Assembly: GCA_902749685.1 (NCBI GenBank)
Contig: CACVKW010001488.1
Location: 1-64,000 of the forward strand
Origin: Olavius sp. associated proteobacterium Delta 1
GTDB lineage: Bacteria > Desulfobacterota > Desulfobacteria > Desulfobacterales > JAFDCJ01
Direction of reading: 5' to 3'
DNA length: 64,000 bases
In this document: one piece after another, positions 50,953 to 57,078 of the stretch
How positions within the stretch are numbered: the first letter of the stretch is position 1
How the letters are laid out: every line of letters starts with the position of its first letter
Program-made: the position numbers and the translations under genes
Notes under the pieces: model-generated
What the model was told of the DNA's origin: nothing
Databases searched by the model: none
What the model saw: only the letters and a program-made list of their open reading frames with translations

Positions 50953-52914
50953 ATGTACGAAGACAAAGAACTGCAAGAATATAGGGATCTTCTGAAGGCT
51001 CCGGATCAATTTGAGGAGGGGTTTGACTGGAAGACGGTCGTGGGGGCGATTTTTATCGGATTTCTCATGATGCCCGGCAGTATGTATCTGCAGCTGGTTA
51101 TCGGAACCGGAATCGGACCGGCAGCCCGCTGGGTGACCATTATTCTGTTTGCCGAGCTAGCCAAGCGCTCGTACAGTCAGCTGAAACAACAGGAAATCTT
51201 TCTGCTGTACTATATGGCCGGCGCCGCCCTGGCAACGCCGTTTCAGGGCCTGTTGTGGAGCCAATACCTCGTGCAGTCCGATGCTGCCAGAATGTTGGGT
51301 TTGACTGAATTTATTCCCACCTGGGTAGCGCCCGCCCAGGATTCTACCGCCCTGGTGGAGCGAACATTTTTTCATCGGGACTGGTTGGTTCCGATCCTGT
51401 TGCTGATTGGAACCCAGATTATTCAACGTATTGATCAGTTCGGGCTGGGATATGTATTTTACCGCATCACTTCCGATGTTGAAAAACTCCCCTTCCCGAT
51501 GGCTCCGGTGGCGGCCCTGGGGACCATGGCCTTAGCCGAATCGACGGAAGATAAAGCCAAAAGCTGGAAATGGCGCATATTTTCCATCGGCGGTGTAATC
51601 GGTCTTGCCTTTGGCGGGATATATGTCCTAGTGCCAACCGTTTCCGGCCTTTTTCTGATGGAGCCGATTCGGTTAATTCCCATTCCGTGGGTGGAGCTGA
51701 CCGGCCATACCGAAGAAATGCTGCCGGCTGTGGCTACCGGCATTCAGCTTGATCTGGGACTTGTCTTTATCGGAATGGTGCTGCCCTTTTGGGCCGTAAT
51801 GGGAGGATTGATCGGCCTCATCATCACGATAATCGCCAATCCAATGCTATACAAACACGGAATTCTAAATCGCTGGCATCCGGGGATGTTAACCGTCGAC
51901 ACGGTTTTTGCCAACAATTTCGATTTTTATCTGAGTTTCGGTATCGGTCTGGGTCTTGCAATTGCGATGATCGGTATCTGGCATGTCCTGCGATCCTTCG
52001 GCAACAGCAACGCCGGCCAGCGCGGCACCTTGAAGGACCTCTTTCGGCCTCCTCCGGGAAGGGGGGACTTTAATTTCTGGATCGCGGTCGGCATCTATGT
52101 TTTTTCAACCCTCAGCTATGTTTTGCTTTGTGTATGGCTGGTACCCAATTTTCCGGTAATGTTTTTTTTGGCCTACGGGTTTATTTACACACCGGTTGTA
52201 TCCTACATCACAGCCCGCATGGAGGGAATTGCCGGCCAGTTTGTCAGTCTGCCGCTGGTTCGGGAAGCCAGCTTTATTGCCGGGGCCAAGTATTTTGGAT
52301 ACCAGGGTATAGAAATCTGGTATGCGCCAATTCCGATTCATAATTACGGGGAAGCGACGGTAAAGTTTCGCGAAATCGAGTTGACCGGCACCAGCATCCG
52401 CGGAATCATTAAATCTGAGATTGTCGTATTCCCGGTGGTGATGGTGGCCAGTCTGCTATTTTCTCAATTTATCTGGCGTCTGGCGCCCATTCCCTCCAGC
52501 GCCTACCCGTTTGCCCAGGAATTATGGCACCTTCAGGCCTTGAACTCCCTTCTGATGCAGACCTCTACCCTGGAGGGGAATTCATTGTTCTACCAGGCGC
52601 TGGACTGGATTTATGTGCTGGCGGGCATGGGGCTGGGCGTCATTACGTATGCCATTTTGATGCTGCTGGGCCTGCCGATTCTATTGGTTTACGGAATGGT
52701 GCGCGGGTTGGGGCAAAGCACCCCCCATGGACTTATCCTGGAGGTTGTCGGGGCCTTACTGGGCCGTTTCTTTTTCATGAAACGCTATGGTGCCATGTGG
52801 CGGCAGTATGCCCCGGTATTGCTGGCCGGTTTTTCGTGCGGCATGGGACTGACCGGCATGTTTGCCATGGGCATTACCCTGATTCTCAAGTCTTTGGGAC
52901 GGCTGGCGTACTAG
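50953..52914 (+). CDS. Large polytopic membrane protein (OPT-like)
   Basis: A 653-aa membrane protein with about fifteen helices. The cytoplasmic N-terminus (YEDKELQEYRDLLKAPDQFE) leads to FDWKTVVGAIFIGFLMMPGS. DVEKLPFPMAPVAALGTMAL recalls the FP-x-A helix of OPT-type oligopeptide transporters, and VFPVVMVASLLFSQFIWRLA is another strong helix. It resembles but does not match the neighbour at 48718 in detail; the pair may form a heterodimer. Together with the ABC permeases upstream it points to passage of a peptide or similar product. Assignment to the OPT superfamily is by eye and needs a profile search. Confidence 0.72.
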   Translation: MYEDKELQEYRDLLKAPDQFEEGFDWKTVVGAIFIGFLMMPGSMYLQLVIGTGIGPAARWVTIILFAELAKRSYSQLKQQEIFLLYYMAGAALATPFQGLLWSQYLVQSDAARMLGLTEFIPTWVAPAQDSTALVERTFFHRDWLVPILLLIGTQIIQRIDQFGLGYVFYRITSDVEKLPFPMAPVAALGTMALAESTEDKAKSWKWRIFSIGGVIGLAFGGIYVLVPTVSGLFLMEPIRLIPIPWVELTGHTEEMLPAVATGIQLDLGLVFIGMVLPFWAVMGGLIGLIITIIANPMLYKHGILNRWHPGMLTVDTVFANNFDFYLSFGIGLGLAIAMIGIWHVLRSFGNSNAGQRGTLKDLFRPPPGRGDFNFWIAVGIYVFSTLSYVLLCVWLVPNFPVMFFLAYGFIYTPVVSYITARMEGIAGQFVSLPLVREASFIAGAKYFGYQGIEIWYAPIPIHNYGEATVKFREIELTGTSIRGIIKSEIVVFPVVMVASLLFSQFIWRLAPIPSSAYPFAQELWHLQALNSLLMQTSTLEGNSLFYQALDWIYVLAGMGLGVITYAILMLLGLPILLVYGMVRGLGQSTPHGLILEVVGALLGRFFFMKRYGAMWRQYAPVLLAGFSCGMGLTGMFAMGITLILKSLGRLAY

Positions 52915-53319
52915 TGGGGGTTCAGGGTTCAGGGTTCCAGGGTTCCAGGTTCAGCGCCGCCGCTGACTTGAAAAGCAGCCAGTCAAATCGAAGCAGAAAC
53001 TGTAAAAAAGCGAATATCGAATAATGAATATCGAATGTCGAAGTAAGGTATTCTGTCTATTTTATAAAAAAAGACTGAGCGAAGCGAAACCACCCTTCGA
53101 CATTCGATATTCGACATTCTGCGGTTCTGCGGTTCGCTTTTAATAAAGTTTCATACAAGTTTAGGGCTTAGAGGTTCAGGGCTTAAGCCGCTGGACAATG
53201 CTTCGCATAATGAATATTGAATAGTGAATATTTGTGGTCCGGCGGATTAAATAGACGGAGCTCCTTAAATATTCAATTTTCAGTCTTCAATCTTCAATTT
53301 TTAAAATTAGGAGGTTCGC
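52915..53319. repeat. Spacer of mixed repeats before the secreted-protein gene
   Basis: Contains GGTTCAGGGTTCAGGGTTCC units, GAATATCGAATAATGAATAT units, and GCGAAACCACCCTTCGA (53084-53100) followed by CGATATTCGACATTCTGCGG; the last two are shared with 22929-22960. TTGAATAGTGAATATT units and TTCAATTTTCAGTCTTCAAT follow. AGGAGG at about 53310 serves the next ATG. No gene was recognised. Confidence 0.7.
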
Positions 53320-53943
53320 ATGAAAAAGCAATTATTCATATTTACAGCTCTGGTTTTTCTATGGATCACCGGTCCCTGTTTTGCCGGCGATGCTCCTCAT
53401 CAGGTTGCGGTTTTCAAATTAAACAGTAATATCGCAGATGTTAAGGACTTTGTCATCATGGAAACCGCTCTGCCGATCCGGTACCTGGAAAACATTGAAG
53501 AGGTGGAGATAAAGCCGATTGAAGGTCTAAAAAGTGGTCTGATTGCGTATGCCACCTGTTCGGCACCGGGTCATATCGTCAGGATTAAGCTCAAATATAA
53601 GGATTCGAGCAAAAAGTTTTATGAGAACCTCCTGAAACGAATAAAAAATGAATACGGCGATCCCGGCGAGTATCGAGGGGATCCGTTTCATATTCTCGTC
53701 AGCTGGAAATGGTCCCTGGTCGACAAGGACGGCAACCGAGTCAGCATGACCCTGCAGCACAACTCCATGGACACCGAGGAAAAAATGGGCAATGCCATCA
53801 AATTGACGATGAACAGTTTGATCGAAGAAGATCAACAATGTTATAAAATAAAGGCGCTCGATCAACGGCAAAAGCTCCGTCAGCGGGAATGGAAACTCAT
53901 GGCGCCCGGGTTGACCGGCTGGAGTCTTTATGTGCCGCGATAG
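53320..53943 (+). CDS. Secreted protein of unknown function
   Basis: A 207-aa protein with a signal peptide (KKQLFIFTALVFLWITGPCF, cleavage after CFAG or FAG near residue 24). The possible lipobox cysteine (ITGPCFAG) lacks the small -1 residue pattern, so a lipoprotein is unlikely. The mature part has QVAVFKLNSNIADVKDFVIM and SWKWSLVDKDGNRVSMTLQH and a basic C-terminal helix. I recognise no family; the DGNRVSMTL strand order suggests a small alpha/beta sensor-like fold. AGGAGG lies 7 bp upstream. It follows the two membrane proteins and precedes the duplicated protein gene, on the same strand. Confidence 0.78.
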   Translation: MKKQLFIFTALVFLWITGPCFAGDAPHQVAVFKLNSNIADVKDFVIMETALPIRYLENIEEVEIKPIEGLKSGLIAYATCSAPGHIVRIKLKYKDSSKKFYENLLKRIKNEYGDPGEYRGDPFHILVSWKWSLVDKDGNRVSMTLQHNSMDTEEKMGNAIKLTMNSLIEEDQQCYKIKALDQRQKLRQREWKLMAPGLTGWSLYVPR

Positions 53944-54114
53944 GATTTGGCTAATTAGTTGAATCGTTAAATGGTTGATTCGTTGAAGGCTCAATTGGGA
54001 TGAATGCGGGGACAATTGAATGGAAATACCGAATCGACTTTGGGTCAAGCGGTACGGCAAACTATTTAACGAGTCAACCATTCACAGAACCATCTGAAGT
54101 CAGAAGTTAACGAA

Positions 54115-54996
54115 TTGACCAACAAGTGGAAACAAGTCGCCTGGAATGGAATCCGGTTTAAAGCCCCTGCCGAATGGGAGGTGAGCAAGATCGACTCCCG
54201 CCATCTAATACTTGAGAGGGAGGCGGAGCCGGTAATGGAGGTGAAATGGGGCTCCGTGAAAGGGGCTTTCTCCCACAAAGCCCACCTGAAACGACTCGTC
54301 GCTTCGCAATCCAGAAAACTTAAAGGCCGTATTGCTGAATGGTTTTTGCCGCCACCCTGGGAAAAGGCCCTGGCGGGCTTTGAGGCCAGTGGATTTTTGT
54401 GGCAGGCAGATAATGTAAGCGGTCGCGGAGCTATTCTGTTTTGTCAAGCCTGCCGCAATGCGACCCTGATTCAATTCTTTGAAGAGAGTTCGGTCAAATA
54501 CGAGAGGGTATTGTTAACTGTACTCAAATCTTTTCAAGACCACTTTCGAGACGGCCGGATCCTCTGGTCAATATTTGACATAAAGGTTAGACTGCCTGAA
54601 GGGCTCAGGCTGGTGCGGCACCGGTTTGAAGTCGGCAAATATGAACTCGTATTTAATGATGGCCTGCAAAACATCCATCTTCAGCGTTGGGCACCGGCAG
54701 CGGCAATATTAGGCGGACGAGATCTGCGCTGGTTTAGCGGAACAATCCCTGAATTTGCCGCGGGGCAACCGCCTTTATTGGTCGTTGATGACTCGAATGC
54801 GGTTGAATGGAGCATCTCTCCGGCCGGCAAATGGGGTCGGATGATATGCAGTTTGAAAGTGAAACCATCGTATTTCTGGTTTCGCCTTTGGCATTTGGAA
54901 GACAAAAACCGTATTTTGAGTGTCCGGGCCGAAAGCAAACACCCACTCGATTTTCAACTGTTGAAACGAATTAGTACAGGCTATGATAGTCTTTAA
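54115..54996 (+). CDS. Uncharacterised protein with two similar halves
   Basis: A 293-aa protein starting at TTG 54115 (a stop lies shortly upstream and the next Met is at about residue 40). No signal peptide or membrane helix is seen. Both halves share a pattern of short beta segments: GIRFKAPAEWEVSKIDSRHL with LILEREAEPVMEVKWG in the first and DIKVRLPEGLRLVRHRFEVG with YELVFNDGLQNIHLQRWAPA in the second. This looks like an internal duplication of a domain of about 140 residues, similar in feel to PsbP/DUF1795-type folds. It overlaps the PqqD-family gene by 14 bp, which suggests the two proteins work together. Confidence 0.75.
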   Translation: MTNKWKQVAWNGIRFKAPAEWEVSKIDSRHLILEREAEPVMEVKWGSVKGAFSHKAHLKRLVASQSRKLKGRIAEWFLPPPWEKALAGFEASGFLWQADNVSGRGAILFCQACRNATLIQFFEESSVKYERVLLTVLKSFQDHFRDGRILWSIFDIKVRLPEGLRLVRHRFEVGKYELVFNDGLQNIHLQRWAPAAAILGGRDLRWFSGTIPEFAAGQPPLLVVDDSNAVEWSISPAGKWGRMICSLKVKPSYFWFRLWHLEDKNRILSVRAESKHPLDFQLLKRISTGYDSL

Positions 54997-55366
54997 GAAA
55001 AAAACCAGTCAAAATCATATGTCCCGCGCTGCTGCGCTTAGCTGCCGGCCGGCGAAAAGCCTTCATATAACCGAATCACGATTGGAAACCGGAGAGGTAT
55101 TGCTGGAATATCCGCTCACCGTGCGGCCGTGGCTCGCTGCGGTGGCCAAACGCCTGGGGAAATCGCGTGACGTTGTTCAAATCAAAAAACTTCAATTGGA
55201 TGCAATGGGAACCGCTGTCTGGGACCTGGTGGATGGTCATCGATCAGTGGGCCGGATTGTTCAAATATTCGCCGAAACCCATCGGCTGGAAAACAAAGAG
55301 GCCGAAGTTTCCGTGACCAGTTTCATTCGGGAACTGGGGCAACGCGGTCTCCTCGGCCTGCAATGA
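54983..55366 (+). CDS. PqqD-family protein (RiPP recognition element-like)
   Basis: A 127-aa protein whose last 60 residues fit the PqqD winged-helix pattern: KLQLDAMGTAVWDLVDGHRS, then VGRIVQIFAETHRLENKEAE and FIRELGQRGLLGL. PqqD domains bind leader peptides in PQQ and other RiPP pathways, though stand-alone copies also occur in other loci. The N-terminal half is less typical, and an internal ATG at 55019 could be the real start. It overlaps the upstream gene by 14 bp. A 45-codon ORF begins one base after its stop. Whether it guides a peptide here is a hypothesis from family and position. Confidence 0.82.
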   Translation: MIVFKKKTSQNHMSRAAALSCRPAKSLHITESRLETGEVLLEYPLTVRPWLAAVAKRLGKSRDVVQIKKLQLDAMGTAVWDLVDGHRSVGRIVQIFAETHRLENKEAEVSVTSFIRELGQRGLLGLQ

Positions 55367-55367
55367 A

Positions 55368-55505
55368 ATGGGTATATCAATAAATAACAAACAAGATTCT
55401 GATCCTCTCAATTGGGAGGCGGACTATATATTGAGTTATCGGATATCACGCATCAAAGATCTACTGCCAGGGCTGACCATACCGGATACACTCTTCGACA
55501 AATAA
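55368..55505 (+). CDS. Candidate 45-aa peptide directly after the PqqD gene
   Basis: ATG 55368 starts one base after the PqqD stop at 55366 and runs 45 codons to TAA 55503. The product begins MGISINNKQDSDPLNWEADY and continues with a mixed amphipathic segment (LSYRISRIKDLLPGLTIPDT) ending LFDK. It has no cysteine. There is no strong ribosome-binding site, so it would rely on translational coupling. Short ORFs beside PqqD-type proteins are sometimes precursor peptides, which makes it worth testing. It could equally be a chance frame; nothing beyond position supports it. Confidence 0.4.
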   Translation: MGISINNKQDSDPLNWEADYILSYRISRIKDLLPGLTIPDTLFDK

Positions 55506-55519
55506 TATCGATATGGCGG

Positions 55520-55852
55520 CTAGAATGATTTGAGTGCATCATCCATGGTGGCGACAATCGGCAGGAAGGAGTCAAATCCGGCGATTTCAAAAACTTCCTT
55601 GACATAATCCTGCATGGCACAGAGCATGATCCGACCATCTTCGCGCTTAATGGCTTTAGTGGCTTTTAATATGACGCGTAAACCGGCACTTGAGATGTAG
55701 TCCAGATCTTTAAAATCGACAACCATGTGTTTCGAACCGTCGGTAATCGCCTGAAATATCTTTTGCTCGAATCCCTGTGACGTATTTGAATCCAGACGAC
55801 CATTGAGTCTAAAGATGTTGATGTCGCTTTGTTTTTCCTCAATAATTTCCAT
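55520..55852 (-). CDS. STAS-domain anti-sigma factor antagonist (RsbV-like)
   Basis: A 110-aa STAS protein. FRLNGRLDSNTSQGFEQKIF is the first strand-helix unit and VDFKDLDYISSAGLRVIL holds the phospho-acceptor serine (Ser54 or Ser55) before the conserved AGLR. In partner switching the unphosphorylated form binds the anti-sigma kinase and frees its target. GGGAGG lies 8 bp before the ATG on the minus strand. It is 87 bp from the RsbW-like kinase gene in the same direction, so the two are likely cotranscribed. The cognate phosphatase is probably the SpoIIE protein at 60025. Confidence 0.9.
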   Translation of the reverse strand: MEIIEEKQSDINIFRLNGRLDSNTSQGFEQKIFQAITDGSKHMVVDFKDLDYISSAGLRVILKATKAIKREDGRIMLCAMQDYVKEVFEIAGFDSFLPIVATMDDALKSF

Positions 55853-55939
55853 TTACCATCCTCCCAGTTGGTGTGTAATTCCAGTCATCATACAATGTAA
55901 TTTCTAATTTGGTTAAACTTTGATTCGCTTTGAAGATTA

Positions 55940-56371
55940 TTAAGACGCTTCATTTGAGAGCGTTTTTTTTAACGTCAGGATATTTTTGTCGTCACATCTT
56001 TGATAGCATATCTCATCCATCAGTTTTCGCATGATGTGAATACCCAATCCGCCGATTTTACAATTCTCAACCGAACAGGCGACATCCGGTGTTTCGAAGT
56101 CGATTGGATTAAAAGGTATGCCGTCATCTTCTATACACAGGCAGAGTTCTTCATTTTGCGGCGTGATGGTGACCTTGATGATATGCTCCTCTTCGTCTTT
56201 AAACCCATAGGAGATAATGTTGGTGAACAATTCGTCTAAGGCCAGGTTGATCTCAAATATTAATTTTTTGGACAGCCCAATTTTTTGGCCAACATCTTCC
56301 AGGTTCTCACATAAATTATCTAATTCGGACAGGCTGCTTTTGAGTTCAAATGAAAACTCTTTTTTCGCCAT
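55940..56371 (-). CDS. RsbW/SpoIIAB-like ATP-binding anti-sigma kinase
   Basis: A 143-aa GHKL ATPase of the anti-sigma/serine kinase kind. NLALDELFTNIISYGF is the N-box, IEDDGIPFNPIDF the G1 box, and GGLGIHIMRKLMDEICYQ the G2 segment. Such proteins phosphorylate a STAS partner and bind a sigma factor or other effector. AAAGGTGG lies 6 bp upstream of the ATG. It precedes the RsbV-like gene. No sigma factor is present in the window, so the regulated partner may lie elsewhere. Confidence 0.9.
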   Translation of the reverse strand: MAKKEFSFELKSSLSELDNLCENLEDVGQKIGLSKKLIFEINLALDELFTNIISYGFKDEEEHIIKVTITPQNEELCLCIEDDGIPFNPIDFETPDVACSVENCKIGGLGIHIMRKLMDEICYQRCDDKNILTLKKTLSNEAS

Positions 56372-56553
56372 AAAACGACCACCTTTCGAGGATTCTGGAT
56401 ATGCAACCCGAGTCGTATTGTACCAATACCCCTCACTGTGATTCTGCCCCGTTGTTTTGACTCATACCTAGCCCGGATCCGTCTGAGAATTGAAGATTGA
56501 AGATTGCAAATTGAATATTCAATCTTCAATCGAAAATTTTCAATCTTTTCAGG
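56372..56553. repeat. ATTGAAGATTG-type hairpin repeat
   Basis: ATTGAAGATTG (56496-56506) and its complement CAATCTTCAAT (56520-56530) form an 11-bp stem around a 13-nt loop. It belongs to the TTGAATATTGAA spacer family, also seen at 39001-39165 and 53210-53310, and may act as a weak terminator or RNA stabiliser between the genes. Confidence 0.6.
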
Positions 56554-57078
56554 TTAAATAAGCGTTACACCTATCCGCCCCATGCATTCACCGCATTGGT
56601 CCCCTTGATCAGTCAGAAACCGTTTTTCCCAGATGTCTATGCTTTGAGCTACGGCTTTGCATATCTTCATCATCAATTCCGGAAACTGCCCCATGGTTTT
56701 AGCGAACTTTTCCCGATTCAATACAAGGCAGGTTGTATCCGCAACTGATTTAAGTGAAAATAACCGGCTGGTTTCGCCCAGTAATGTCAACCCCCCCAGA
56801 AACTCTCCGGTCTCACAGTCACGAACATTCGCTGTTTCTCCGTTGTCATTTCGCTCCAGCCGGGCTTTGCCTTCGATAATATAAAACGCCTGGCCGTCAT
56901 CTTCGTTCTGGCGAAAAATGTGCTCCCCTTGTTTGTATTTTTCTCTCGTACAAAGATAAGCGAAAATCTTAAGGGTTTCAAGGGGAAGTCCCGAGAAAAA
57001 ATAGATTTGCCTCAATATTTCCAGGTTTTCTTGAAACTCACTGGATGGTGTTGATTTATTTGATTCCGACAAGCTCAT
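56554..57078 (-). CDS. Cyclic nucleotide-binding (Crp-type) domain protein
   Basis: A 174-aa protein consisting mainly of one cNMP-binding beta roll (about 28-150): YKQGEHIFRQNEDDGQAFYI, IIEGKARLERND, CETGEFLGGLTLLGETSRLF and DTTCLVLNREKFAKTMGQFP. The phosphate-binding cassette reads GGLTLLGETSR, where the usual conserved Glu/Arg pair is only partly present, so nucleotide binding is uncertain. A C-terminal CGECMGR pair of cysteines follows. No helix-turn-helix is seen. The start overlaps the ABC exporter gene by 23 bp and AAGGA lies 6 bp upstream, so the pair is translationally coupled. Confidence 0.85.
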   Translation of the reverse strand: MSLSESNKSTPSSEFQENLEILRQIYFFSGLPLETLKIFAYLCTREKYKQGEHIFRQNEDDGQAFYIIEGKARLERNDNGETANVRDCETGEFLGGLTLLGETSRLFSLKSVADTTCLVLNREKFAKTMGQFPELMMKICKAVAQSIDIWEKRFLTDQGDQCGECMGRIGVTLI

